Source of the DNA: Pelomonas sp. Root1444
GTDB lineage: Bacteria > Pseudomonadota > Gammaproteobacteria > Burkholderiales > Burkholderiaceae_C
DNA length: 64,000 nucleotides
Assembly: GCF_001426885.1 (NCBI RefSeq)
Contig: NZ_LMFP01000028.1
Coordinates: 148,106-212,105, forward strand
Direction: 5' to 3'
The position numbers were made by a program, and so were the translations under genes. Below, one piece after another: positions 51,962-60,812 of the stretch (positions are counted from its first letter, which is position 1; each line of letters opens with the position of its first letter). Below the pieces are notes generated by a model that had not been told where the DNA came from, ran no database searches, and worked only from the letters and a program-made list of their open reading frames with translations.

Positions 51962-53869
51962 ATGCGCAAAGAGATCTACACCCAGTCGGCCTCGCTGCAC
52001 GCCTCCGTGGTGGCGCGGCCGAAGAAGCCGTCCATCACCGGCGTCACGCGGCTGGAGACGCAACCCACCACCGTCGGCCTGCGGGCGGGCCTGCAGGCGC
52101 CCGTGGCCGACCCGCTGTGGCTGCTGGCGCGGCAAAGGCAGTTCAACGAGTTCGAGGGCGAGGACGCCGGCACGCCGATCGACCTGTCGTTTGCGGTCGA
52201 CGGCACGCGGGTCGACGCCTTCCGGCCCGGCGCCAGCCCGGACACGGCCTGGCAGCCGCTCGCCGATGGCGGCCCGCCCATCGAGACGCGCGTCGAGGCC
52301 GAAGCCGTCTGGCGCACCCACCCGCGCCTGCGTGCCGAGGCCGGCCAGCATGCGCTGCGCATGGCGGCACCCGCGCTGCGTGTGGCGCTGCTGTCGAACT
52401 GGCCGCTGGCGCTGCAGGCCCCCGCCGATGCCGACGCCGACCGCGCTGGCGCCCGCTGGGCGGCGCTGCTGGGCAGCGGCCGCAGCGTGGACGGCGCTGC
52501 GCTCGCCGCCGCGCTGCAGCCATTGCGAGATGCCGATGGCTCCCTCGCCGCCTTGCCACCCGAACTGCCGCTGGCCGGCGCCGAGGCCGACGCCGCCCGC
52601 GCGGTGCTGACCCGCTGGCTGCGCTGGCTGGACGCCTTCGTCGTGGAAGGCGACGGCGCCAGCTGGCAACGCAACCGCCTCGAGTACGCCTTCGCGCTGC
52701 GCGCCGGCGCCACGCGGCTGGAGGCCGACGAATACACCGACGGCCGCGTCGACTGGGATGACTTCGTCGCCCGCCCCGGCGAACAGGCCGAGCCGCCGGT
52801 TCCCATCAAGCAGACTTTCGCCGTCGCCTCTCGCCTGCCCGCACCGGTCACCTACCCCGGCATGCCGGCCGAGCGCTACTGGGAGTTCGAGGACGGCAAC
52901 GTCAACTTCGCCGGCGCCGAGGCCGGCGTGACCGACGTGCTGCGCCTGTGCGTCACCGAGTTCGCCCTCACCTACGGCAACGACTGGTTCCTCGTGCCGG
53001 TGCGGCTGCCGGTGGGCTGGCTGCACCGCGTGACGCGCTTCGACGTGCGCGACAGCTTCGGCGTGGCCTCGTCGCCGCAGGCCATGCGCAACCCCGACGG
53101 CACGCAGTGGACGCTCTACGCGCTCTCGGCCGGGCCGGGCAGCCGCATCGACCACACGCTCTTCCTGCCCGACACGCTGGACGGCGTGCAGGAAGGCGCC
53201 GTGCTGGAGCACACGCTGCTGGCGCGCGACGAGATGGCCAACATCGCCTGGGCCATCGAGCGCACGGTGCAGGGCGCCGCCGGCGAGCCGCTGGACCGCA
53301 CACAGGAGGCGCAGGCGCTGGCCTTCCAGCAGCGCATCGACTTCAGCGGCGCCGCGGCCAGCGACGCCACCCTCGTCTACCGGCTGCAGACGCCGGTGCC
53401 CGCCAACTGGACGCCGCTGCTGCCCGTGCGCGACCCGGTGCTCAACCTCGCCGACCCGCTCTCCATCCGCCTGGCGCGCGCGGGCTTCAAGCGCTTTTAT
53501 CCGCAGGCCGGCGTCGATGTCGTCGGCGAGGACTCGCCCGAGTACGCCGCCTTCCTCGCCCACCTGCGCGCCCAGCCGAACTTCATCGACGTGGCCGACC
53601 TCGACGAGAACCTCGTCGCCGCCACATTCCATCCGCGCGGCTGGCTGCTGCGCAGCGACCCCACCGCACCGCTGGCCGGTGACCCGCTGCTGCTGGAGGA
53701 AGAGGAAGTGCCGCGCATCGGTGCCACGCTCAAGCGCAAGTTCCAGTACGCCCGCTCCAGCGACGGGCGCAGCTGGCTGTGGATAGGCCGCAGCAAGACC
53801 GCCGGCCGCGGCGAGGCGCGCAGCGCGCTGCGCTACGACGTGGCGATCAAGCGCGAGACGCTGCGCTGA
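51962..53869 (+). CDS. Conserved hypothetical protein (cassette gene 4)
   Basis: A 635-residue protein without signal peptide. It has D-P-L-W-L-L-A-R-Q-R-Q-F-N-E-F-E-G-E-D near residue 50, P-G-M-P-A-E-R-Y-W-E-F-E-D-G near residue 299 and E-F-A-L-T-Y-G-N-D-W-F-L-V-P-V near residue 333. These aromatic-rich blocks are very well formed and look strongly conserved. I recall related sequences next to DUF6603-type genes in actinobacteria and cyanobacteria (unchecked). No known domain was assigned. It starts 16 bp after gene 3 and closes the cassette; a tandem repeat and the convergent cusA gene follow. Confidence 0.75.
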   Translation: MRKEIYTQSASLHASVVARPKKPSITGVTRLETQPTTVGLRAGLQAPVADPLWLLARQRQFNEFEGEDAGTPIDLSFAVDGTRVDAFRPGASPDTAWQPLADGGPPIETRVEAEAVWRTHPRLRAEAGQHALRMAAPALRVALLSNWPLALQAPADADADRAGARWAALLGSGRSVDGAALAAALQPLRDADGSLAALPPELPLAGAEADAARAVLTRWLRWLDAFVVEGDGASWQRNRLEYAFALRAGATRLEADEYTDGRVDWDDFVARPGEQAEPPVPIKQTFAVASRLPAPVTYPGMPAERYWEFEDGNVNFAGAEAGVTDVLRLCVTEFALTYGNDWFLVPVRLPVGWLHRVTRFDVRDSFGVASSPQAMRNPDGTQWTLYALSAGPGSRIDHTLFLPDTLDGVQEGAVLEHTLLARDEMANIAWAIERTVQGAAGEPLDRTQEAQALAFQQRIDFSGAAASDATLVYRLQTPVPANWTPLLPVRDPVLNLADPLSIRLARAGFKRFYPQAGVDVVGEDSPEYAAFLAHLRAQPNFIDVADLDENLVAATFHPRGWLLRSDPTAPLAGDPLLLEEEEVPRIGATLKRKFQYARSSDGRSWLWIGRSKTAGRGEARSALRYDVAIKRETLR

Positions 53870-53900
53870 CCCGCCAGGGATGTGACACGAACTGCGAGGC

Positions 53901-53956
53901 CGCGCCCTCAGTCCGCGCCCTCAGTCCGCGCCCTCAGTCCGCGCCCTCAGTCCGCG
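53901..53956. repeat. Four tandem 13-bp repeats at a convergent gene junction
   Basis: CGCGCCCTCAGTC is repeated exactly four times (53901-53952) with a further CGCG. The fourth copy contains the cusA stop codon (TCA at 53947-53949 on the plus strand). Thirteen is not a multiple of three, so copy-number slippage into the gene would alter the C-terminus. Repeats lie between the cassette's end and cusA. Confidence 0.9.
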
Positions 53957-56900
53957 GCTTCCCCGCGAGCCCTGCGCCGGCGCAGCAAATACCAAGCGGC
54001 CGGCACCACCAACATGGACAGCAGCGGCGCGGTCACCATGCCGCCGACCATGGGCGCGGCAATGCGCGCCATGATTTCGGAGCCTGTGCCGTGGCCCCAC
54101 ATCATCGGGATGAGCCCCGCGAGCACGATGGCCACGGTCATGGCCTTCGGACGAACTCTGAGCACGGCGCCTTCCCGGATGGCCGCCAGCAAGGTCTGCT
54201 CGTTGTCCGGCTCGCCGGCTGCCAGACGGCGCTTGAGCGCGTTTTCCAGGTAGACCAGCATCACCACGCCGAACTCGGCCGCCACCCCGGCCAGCGCGAT
54301 GAAGCCCACGGCCGTCGCCACCGACACCGAATGCCCCAGCAGCCAGACGAGCCAGAAGCCCCCCACCAGCGAAAACGGCACGGCGGCCATCACCAGCGCG
54401 GCGTCGGTCGCGTTGCGGAACAGCAGATACAGCAGCATGAAGATGACCGCCAGCGTCGCCGGCACCACGACCTTCATGCGTTCGGTGGCGCGTGCCAGGT
54501 ATTCGAACTGCCCTGACCAGGAGATGGCATAGCCGGCCGGCACCGCCACCTGCCTGGCGACGGCCGACTGCATGTCGCGCACCACCGAGCGCAGGTCGCG
54601 GCCGCGCACGTCGACATACACCCAGCCGGACAGGCGCGCGTTCTCGCTGCGCAGCATCGGCGGGCCGTCCTCGATGCGGACCTGCGCCACGTCCTGCAGC
54701 AGCAGCTGCGCGCCCTTGTCCGTCACGAACGGCAGCGTGCGCAGCCGCGCCAGCGAATCGCGGGCTTCGCGTGGGTAGCGGACGTTGATGGGGAAGCGCT
54801 CGCGGCCGCTGACCACCTCGCCGACGTTCTCGCCGCCGATGGCCGTGGCCACGATGGCCTGCACGTCGGCCACGGACATGCCGTAGCGGGCAGCCGCAGC
54901 CCGGTCGATGTCGACGTCGATGTATCGACCGCCCGTCAAACGCTCGGCCAGCGCCGAGGACACGCCGGGCACCTCCTTGACCACCGACTCGATGTGCGCC
55001 GCGAGCTTGTCGATGATCGCCAGGTCGCTGCCGGCGACCTTGATGCCGACAGGGCTCTTGATGCCGGTGGCCAGCATGTCGATGCGATTGCGGATGGGCG
55101 GCACCCAGATGTTGGACAGCCCCGGCACCTTGACGGCGCGGTCCAGTTCCTCGACCAGCCTGTCCGGCGTCATGCCCGGGCGCCATTGCTCGCGCGGCTT
55201 GAACTGGATGGTGGTCTCGAACATTTCCAGCGGCGCGGGGTCGGTGGCGCTGTCCGCGCGGCCGGCCTTGCCGAAGACCCGCTCGACCTCCGGCACCGTC
55301 TTGATGAGGCGGTCGGTCTGCTGCAGCAACTCGGTCGCCTTGGACACCGACAGGCCCGGCAGCGCCGACGGCATGTACAGCAGGTCTCCTTCGTCCAGGG
55401 GCGGCATGAACTCGCCGCCCACCCGCGTCAGCGGGATGACCGTCAGCGCCAGGACGACCCCGGCGATCGCCAGCGTCGCCCTGGGAAAGCGCAGCACGGC
55501 CTCCAGCGCGGGCCGGTAGCTGTACATGAGGAACCGGTTGAGGGGGTTGGACGTCTCGCGCGGGATGCGGCCACGCACCAGCAGGCCCATCAGCACGGGC
55601 ACCAGGGTCACGCTCAGCGCTGCGGCGGCGGCCATCGTGTAGGTCTTGGTGAAAGCCAGCGGCGAGAACAGCCGGCCCTCCTGCGCTTCCAGCGTGAACA
55701 CCGGCAGGAACGACAGCGTGATGACCAGCAGCGAGAAGAAGAGCGCCGGCCCGACCTCCACCGAGGCGTCTGTCACCAACGCCCACCGTTCGGCGACGTC
55801 AGGCCGACGCCCGTGCGCATGCTCGAAAGCCTCGATGTGCTTGTGCGCGGCCTCCAGCAGCACGACCACGCCGTCCAGCGCGGCACCACACGCCAGGGCG
55901 ATGCCAGCCAGGCTGAGGATGTTGGCATTCAGCCCCTGCCACCGCATCGCGATGAAGGCGATGCCAACGGCGATGGGCAGCGAGACCACCGCGACGAGTG
56001 CCGAGCGCAGATGGAACAGGAAGATGGCGCATACCGCCGCCACGGCGATGAACTCCTCCGTCAACTTCAGCTTCAGGTTGTCGATGGAGCGGTCGATGAG
56101 CTTGGACCGGTCGTAGGTCTCCACCACCTCCACGCCTTGGGGCAGGCTGGGCTTGAGCTGCGCCAGCTTGGCCTTGACGCCCTCGATGGTCGTGCGTGCG
56201 TTCTTGCCCGAGCGCATCACGACCACGCCACCCGCCACTTCGCCCTCCCCGTCCAGCTCCGCGATGCCGCGCCGCATTTCCGGGCCGACCTGCACGAAGG
56301 CGACATCCCGCAGCAGGACCGGCGTGGCGCCGGACACGCTGACAGGGATGCCGCGAAAGTCGTCGAGCGACTTCAGGAATCCGCGCGAGCGCACCATGTA
56401 TTCGGCCTCGGCCATCTCCACGACCGAGCCGCCCGACGACTGGTTTGCCTTGCGCAGCGCCTGCGTCACCATCGTCTGGGTGACGCCCAGCTGCCGCATC
56501 CTGTCCGGGTCCAGGACGACTTGGTACTGCCGGACCATGCCGCCGATGCTGGCGACCTCGGCAACGTCCTGCACTGTCTTCAACTCGAACTTCAAGAACC
56601 AATCGTTGAGCGCCCGCAGCTGGCCGATGTCGGTTTGGCCGGTCCTGTCGACGAGCGCGTACTCATAGACCCAGCCGACGCCCGTGGCATCCGGCCCCAG
56701 TGCCGCCGTCGCACCGGCCGGCAGCCTGCCCTGCACCTGGTTCAGGTACTCGACGACGCGGGACCGCGCCCAGTACGGGTCGGTCTTGTCGTCGAAGAGG
56801 ATGTAGACGAAAGAGTCGCCGAAGAACGAGTAGCCGCGCACCGTCTTCGCGCCAGGCACTCTGAGCATCGTGGTCGTCAGCGGATAGGTCACCAGGTCCT

Positions 56901-57084
56901 CCACCACCTGGGGGGGCTGGCCCGCATAGGTCGTGCGCACAATCACCTGCGTGTCCGAGAGGTCAGGGAGCGCGTCCACCGGTGTGTTGGCGACCGAGAA
57001 CAGCGCCGCGCCCACCAGCGACGCCGTTGCGATGAGGACCAGGAAGCGGTTGGCGACCGACCAGCGGATGAGTGCGGCAATCAC
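53947..57084 (-). CDS. cusA: CusA-type heavy-metal efflux RND pump
   Basis: A 1045-residue inner-membrane pump of the HME-RND family, which exports Cu(I)/Ag(I) by proton exchange. The N-terminus [16 protein letters not shown] and [12 protein letters not shown] are canonical. There are 12 helices and two large periplasmic domains. The helix-4 proton-relay segment reads [22 protein letters not shown]. The essential Asp is kept, but the flanking residues differ from the usual A-M-V-D-A-A-I-V-M-I-E-N. GTG at 57084 was chosen because it overlaps the cusB stop as GTGA and begins the conserved N-terminus. It is last in the cusCBA operon. Confidence 0.93.
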   Translation of the reverse strand: MIAALIRWSVANRFLVLIATASLVGAALFSVANTPVDALPDLSDTQVIVRTTYAGQPPQVVEDLVTYPLTTTMLRVPGAKTVRGYSFFGDSFVYILFDDKTDPYWARSRVVEYLNQVQGRLPAGATAALGPDATGVGWVYEYALVDRTGQTDIGQLRALNDWFLKFELKTVQDVAEVASIGGMVRQYQVVLDPDRMRQLGVTQTMVTQALRKANQSSGGSVVEMAEAEYMVRSRGFLKSLDDFRGIPVSVSGATPVLLRDVAFVQVGPEMRRGIAELDGEGEVAGGVVVMRSGKNARTTIEGVKAKLAQLKPSLPQGVEVVETYDRSKLIDRSIDNLKLKLTEEFIAVAAVCAIFLFHLRSALVAVVSLPIAVGIAFIAMRWQGLNANILSLAGIALACGAALDGVVVLLEAAHKHIEAFEHAHGRRPDVAERWALVTDASVEVGPALFFSLLVITLSFLPVFTLEAQEGRLFSPLAFTKTYTMAAAAALSVTLVPVLMGLLVRGRIPRETSNPLNRFLMYSYRPALEAVLRFPRATLAIAGVVLALTVIPLTRVGGEFMPPLDEGDLLYMPSALPGLSVSKATELLQQTDRLIKTVPEVERVFGKAGRADSATDPAPLEMFETTIQFKPREQWRPGMTPDRLVEELDRAVKVPGLSNIWVPPIRNRIDMLATGIKSPVGIKVAGSDLAIIDKLAAHIESVVKEVPGVSSALAERLTGGRYIDVDIDRAAAARYGMSVADVQAIVATAIGGENVGEVVSGRERFPINVRYPREARDSLARLRTLPFVTDKGAQLLLQDVAQVRIEDGPPMLRSENARLSGWVYVDVRGRDLRSVVRDMQSAVARQVAVPAGYAISWSGQFEYLARATERMKVVVPATLAVIFMLLYLLFRNATDAALVMAAVPFSLVGGFWLVWLLGHSVSVATAVGFIALAGVAAEFGVVMLVYLENALKRRLAAGEPDNEQTLLAAIREGAVLRVRPKAMTVAIVLAGLIPMMWGHGTGSEIMARIAAPMVGGMVTAPLLSMLVVPAAWYLLRRRRARGEAAD

Positions 57085-58574
57085 TTGGCAGCTCCCATTG
57101 GATGGACCGACACGAGCTCGTAGGCCTCGCCCTTCTTCCTGAACTCGAAGCGCACCACGTCGCCGACCTTCGTGTCCGCAAATGCCGTGGGGCTGGGCTT
57201 GTTGAAGGGCATCGTCATCGCCGGCCACTTCAGTTCGGCGACCGGGCCGTGCGACAGCGTCAGGCTGTCGGCATCAACGCCGTCCACCCGGCCTTGGGCC
57301 GAGTAGGTCACCGAAGGGGTTGCAGCCAATGTGGGCGCGGAAGCCGGCTGTGCGGCCGCCATGCTGCCGAGCACGGAGCGCAGGCGCGCTTCGGAGTCCA
57401 CCAGGAACTGGCCGCTCGTCACCACCTCGTCGCCTTCAGCGAGGCCCCCGACGACCTCCAGTTGCTCGCCCAGGTCAGCGCCCAGCTTCACCTCGCGCGG
57501 CTCGAAAGCACCGTTGCCCTTGCGGACGACGGCGACCGCGCGGGAGCCGGTGCGAATGACGGCTTCGGCCGGCACGACCAGGCGGGAGGCGGTGGCACCG
57601 GCAACCTGAAGGCGAAGCAGCATGCCCGGGATCAGCCTGCCGCCCTTGTTGTCGACCTCGAATCGCGCCTGCAGGGTGCGCGTTGACGGGTTCACCTGCG
57701 GCAGGATGTCCTGCAAGGTGCCGGTGAACGTCCGGGAAGGGTCGGCTTGCACGGCAGCCGCCACCTTCTGGCCCCGCGTGAGGTGCACCGCCTGTGCTTC
57801 CGGCACTTCCACCACCGCCCAGACCTTCTCCAGGCCGGCGATGCGGAACAGCGTCATCCCGGGTGATATGGCAACGCCCTCGCGAACGCCCAGCTCGGCC
57901 ACCACGCCATTTGCCGGCGCAACCAGCGTGTACCGGGCCTGCGGCGCACCGCCCGCCTCGGCCTGGCGGACGAGCTCGGCGGGAATGGACATTGCACGCG
58001 TGCGCTCCTTCGCCGCGCTCACCAGGTCCGCCGATGCGCCGGAGCGTTTCAGCGCCACGATGTCGTTCAACGGGCCCAGCCACTCGGGCGCAAACACCGT
58101 CGCCAGTGCCTGCCCTTTGATCACGCGTTCCATCGGCGCACGGACGTGTAGCCGCTCCAGGTAGCCCGAGGTGCGCGTCTGCACGGCGACGTTCAGCCGT
58201 TCGTCGAACTGCACGGAGCCGACGGCGTCGAACGACGTGCTGACGTCGGCCCTGCTGACCACCGCGGTGCGGATGCCCAGGTTCTGCTGAACCTGCGAGC
58301 TGACCTTCACTCCGGTGTCGCCGCTCTCGTCGGCATACACCGGTTGAAGCTGCATGTCCATGAAGGGCGACTTGCCCGGCTTGTCGAAGCGTGGGCCGGG
58401 GTTCATGGGATCGTGCCAGTACAGAACCCTGCGCTCGCCGGTCGACGCGGCCTGGACTGGCGCGTCCGCCCCGGCGGCGTCACCGCCACCCGCGGTGGTC
58501 CTGCCCAGGTAGAACGCGCCGCCGATGGCGAGGGCAACTGCAACGGCCACCGCGGAGCGCTGAAGGCGGCTCAT
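57081..58574 (-). CDS. cusB: CusB-type adaptor with N-terminal metal-binding and C-terminal CusF-like domains
   Basis: A 497-residue periplasmic adaptor. After a membrane anchor ([15 protein letters not shown]) comes a heavy-metal-binding motif, Y-W-H-D-P-M-N-P-G, then [13 protein letters not shown]. Hairpin, lipoyl and beta-barrel domains follow ([21 protein letters not shown]). A CusF-like C-terminus carries W-P-A-M-T-M-P-F (residues about 455-462), whose Trp and Met bind Cu(I)/Ag(I). In E. coli CusF is a separate protein; here it is fused. It overlaps cusA and cusC by 4 bp each. Confidence 0.93.
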   Translation of the reverse strand: MSRLQRSAVAVAVALAIGGAFYLGRTTAGGGDAAGADAPVQAASTGERRVLYWHDPMNPGPRFDKPGKSPFMDMQLQPVYADESGDTGVKVSSQVQQNLGIRTAVVSRADVSTSFDAVGSVQFDERLNVAVQTRTSGYLERLHVRAPMERVIKGQALATVFAPEWLGPLNDIVALKRSGASADLVSAAKERTRAMSIPAELVRQAEAGGAPQARYTLVAPANGVVAELGVREGVAISPGMTLFRIAGLEKVWAVVEVPEAQAVHLTRGQKVAAAVQADPSRTFTGTLQDILPQVNPSTRTLQARFEVDNKGGRLIPGMLLRLQVAGATASRLVVPAEAVIRTGSRAVAVVRKGNGAFEPREVKLGADLGEQLEVVGGLAEGDEVVTSGQFLVDSEARLRSVLGSMAAAQPASAPTLAATPSVTYSAQGRVDGVDADSLTLSHGPVAELKWPAMTMPFNKPSPTAFADTKVGDVVRFEFRKKGEAYELVSVHPMGAAK

Positions 58575-59803
58575 TGCGCTGCTCCTTGAACAACGGGTTT
58601 GAAGGCAAGCTGCGCCTGGGCCTTGGCCAGGTCGCGTTGGAGAGCTTGCAGCTTGCGTTGCGCTTCAACCTCGGCATGCCGGGCCGCGAAGAGCATCACC
58701 AGGGCGGCCTGGTTGGCGCGGTAGCCCGCGAGCATCACCTCGGTGCGCTGCCTGAGTGGCGTCAGTACCGCCACTTGGTAGCGATCGATGCGTTCCACCA
58801 ACCGTTGTGCGTCGCTCGTCAACGCGGCGTACTCGCCTTCGGCGGCCCGCCGGGCTTCGGCCAGTTCGGCCTCGCTCTTTTCGACCAGGGCAAGCCTGGC
58901 TGCGATTTCGCGGTCCTGGCGCGCCGCGGGCGCCACGGTCAACGGGATGCTCACCCCGAAGGACACCAGGTCCGGGCGCCCCTGCCGCTGGCCGTAGGAC
59001 AGCTCGTAGCTCCAGCTCGGTTTGCGGTTCAACCGCGCGACCTCGACCTCCTGACGGGCGACTTCCACGTCTCGCTGCCTGGCGACAACCCCCGGATGCT
59101 CGGCGACGAAGGCTTCGAGTGCGGGCAAGCCTGCAAGGCGCGGAGCGTCCAGCTCACCCGCGATGCCGGTCCATCGCTGGAGCGCGACCACCGCCGCTGC
59201 CTGCTGCTGCCGGACGTCGGCCGACTCGTCTTCCGCGGTGCCCAGCGCGCTGGCGAGGCTCAGCACTTCTGCGCTGCTGCCGGCCACCGTGGCGAGCCGG
59301 CCCTTCCCGGCTTCCAGTTCCTCGCGGGCGTGCTTCTCGTTCAGCGCGGTGAGCCTCAGCGCCTCGCTGGCGTAGTAGGCCTCGATGTAGGCGACGGCCG
59401 CCTGCATGCGCGCGTCGGCCGCCGCAACCTGTGCCATCGCTGATTCACGTCGGGCGACGGCGCTGGCGGCCGCCTCGCGCGCAGCGCGCTTGTCGGCGGA
59501 CACCCATTCCTGGGAGATGCCGATGCGCTTCATCGTCATGTCTTCGGCGGCCGTGCTGAACCGGTTCGAGCCGGTGGCCGGCAGGTTGTCGACGCCGACA
59601 TTCAGCATCGGGTCCGGCTGCTGGCCGGCGGCCCGCGCGGTTTCAGAAGCACTTGCCGTGGCCGCCCGAGCCGACCGCACCGCCTGCGAGCGCTGGACCG
59701 CCAGTTCAATCGCCTGGTCGAGAGAAAGTGGTGCCGCGACGACCCAGGTGGACGGCAGCAAGGCGGCAGCGAGGGCGGCTGCGCGCAGGGCATTTCTTGA
59801 CAT
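58571..59803 (-). CDS. Outer-membrane efflux protein (TolC/CusC family)
   Basis: A 410-residue exported protein with a signal peptide (A-L-A-A-A-L-L-P-S-T-W-V-V-A-A). Two repeats of long alpha-helical hairpins typical of OEP domains follow (L-D-Q-A-I-E-L-A-V-Q-R-S-Q-A-V and the later P-L-R-Q-R-T-E-V-M-L-A-G-Y-R). It lacks an obvious lipobox. As the first gene of the operon with cusB and cusA, it forms the outer-membrane channel of the tripartite copper/silver efflux complex. It overlaps cusB by 4 bp. Confidence 0.88.
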   Translation of the reverse strand: MSRNALRAAALAAALLPSTWVVAAPLSLDQAIELAVQRSQAVRSARAATASASETARAAGQQPDPMLNVGVDNLPATGSNRFSTAAEDMTMKRIGISQEWVSADKRAAREAAASAVARRESAMAQVAAADARMQAAVAYIEAYYASEALRLTALNEKHAREELEAGKGRLATVAGSSAEVLSLASALGTAEDESADVRQQQAAAVVALQRWTGIAGELDAPRLAGLPALEAFVAEHPGVVARQRDVEVARQEVEVARLNRKPSWSYELSYGQRQGRPDLVSFGVSIPLTVAPAARQDREIAARLALVEKSEAELAEARRAAEGEYAALTSDAQRLVERIDRYQVAVLTPLRQRTEVMLAGYRANQAALVMLFAARHAEVEAQRKLQALQRDLAKAQAQLAFKPVVQGAAQ

Positions 59804-59832
59804 GGAGGGCTCCGGGGACGAGCGGGGACATG

Positions 59833-59859
59833 GCTGGCGCGCGAAGGCGCGGCGCCAGC
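59833..59859 (-). repeat. Stem-loop upstream of the efflux operon
   Basis: GCTGGCGC and GCGCCAGC form a perfect 8-bp stem around an 11-nt loop, in the gap between the small secreted-protein gene and the outer-membrane channel gene. It may set relative expression of the two. No T-run follows. Confidence 0.4.
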
Positions 59860-59881
59860 ACCGGTCAGTCGACGGAGCGGG

Positions 59882-60271
59882 TCAGACCCGCAGTCTGAGC
59901 GTGGCGAGGAAGAGCGGGGCCGGCGGCGGCTGCGCCTCCGACGCCGCCGCGGGCGGGACGGCCGCAGCGCCCTGAGCGTCGAGCACCAGCGGAAGTTGCA
60001 GCACCTGCACGACTGCCGGCAGCGACACCGCAGGCAGCTTGACGGCCTCGAAGTGCTTGCCGGGTTCGGCGAAATGCTGGTGGCACAGCGCAGGCTGCTG
60101 CGGGTCCATGCCGTCGCACGGCAGGCCGGCTTCCATCATCGAGGCCATCGCCTGCGCGTCTGCCTGTTGCGGGCAGACGTAATTGGCCAACGCCAATTGC
60201 GAGAACAGCAGCGACAGCACCATGAGGAACGTGGTGGTCAGGCGGTGGACGGGACGGCGCTGCATGGTCAT
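59882..60271 (-). CDS. Small secreted protein of the copper locus
   Basis: A 129-residue protein with a signal peptide (F-L-M-V-L-S-L-L-F-S-Q-L-A-L-A). The mature part has Cys, Met and His residues spread as V-C-P-Q-Q ... M-M-E-A-G-L-P-C-D-G-M-D ... L-C-H-Q-H-F, plausible for metal binding. Proteins of this type occur just upstream of cusCBA in related bacteria (recalled). ATG 60271 is preferred over an upstream start because it leads directly into the signal peptide. It is 78 bp upstream of the efflux genes and probably co-transcribed. Confidence 0.65.
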   Translation of the reverse strand: MTMQRRPVHRLTTTFLMVLSLLFSQLALANYVCPQQADAQAMASMMEAGLPCDGMDPQQPALCHQHFAEPGKHFEAVKLPAVSLPAVVQVLQLPLVLDAQGAAAVPPAAASEAQPPPAPLFLATLRLRV

Positions 60272-60383
60272 CACGAGTGTACCGACGGGCATGCGCACTG
60301 GGCAGGCGGCGCGGCGCACGGCGTGCCTGGCTCTTGCGCTGCGTCAATGTCGACGGGTGGCCCTGTAACAGACGGCCGCCCGC

Positions 60384-60414
60384 TTGACATTGCCACGGTG
60401 GCAAGGTCCAAAGT
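60384..60414 (+). promoter_or_regulatory. CueR/MerR-type copper-responsive promoter
   Basis: TTGACA (60384-60389) and CAAAGT (60409-60414) are separated by 19 bp, the long spacing typical of MerR-family promoters. The spacer holds the dyad TTGCCA-CGG-TGGCAA, as in CueR-type operators. It drives the CopZ-like gene 28 bp downstream and probably the P-type ATPase. No merR/cueR gene was seen in the window. Confidence 0.8.
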
Positions 60415-60441
60415 GCCTGCATCCGTTCAAAGGAGCACACG

Positions 60442-60705
60442 ATGCAAGTCTTCCGAGTCGATGACATGACCTGCGGCCACTGCGTCGCCAGCATCACCGA
60501 GGCCGTCCGTGCGGTGGACGCGGGCGCCAAGGTCGGGGTGGACCTGGCGCAGCGCTTGGTACGCATCGAGCCCACCGAAGCCGATGCATCCGAGCTTGCG
60601 GGGGCCATCACCGAGGCGGGCTACTCGCCGGTCCTCGTCGAAAACCCGTTTCTCTCGGAGAAGGCCGCCGGCGGCCGCACGGGTTGCTGCGGCTGCAGCG
60701 GTTGA
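60442..60705 (+). CDS. CopZ-like copper chaperone (HMA domain)
   Basis: An 87-residue protein with a ferredoxin-like HMA domain. The metal site is M-T-C-G-H-C near residues 9-14 and is followed by the usual I-T-E-A-V and a conserved G-Y-S-P-V-L-V. The C-terminal tail adds T-G-C-C-G-C-S-G, an extra cysteine cluster not found in the shortest CopZ proteins. The ATG lies shortly after the CueR-type promoter with an AAAGGAG ribosome site. It binds Cu(I) in the cytosol and delivers it to the ATPase encoded downstream. Confidence 0.9.
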   Translation: MQVFRVDDMTCGHCVASITEAVRAVDAGAKVGVDLAQRLVRIEPTEADASELAGAITEAGYSPVLVENPFLSEKAAGGRTGCCGCSG

Positions 60706-60812
60706 CCGCTCGCTTGCCGATCCTCGGGCCTTCCGCATAGCTCGAGGGCATGGGGCCGCTTTGCTTTCCCACCTTGGGAAGGTTCAACTGCAAGGAAAAC
60801 TGGAGCGCACGC

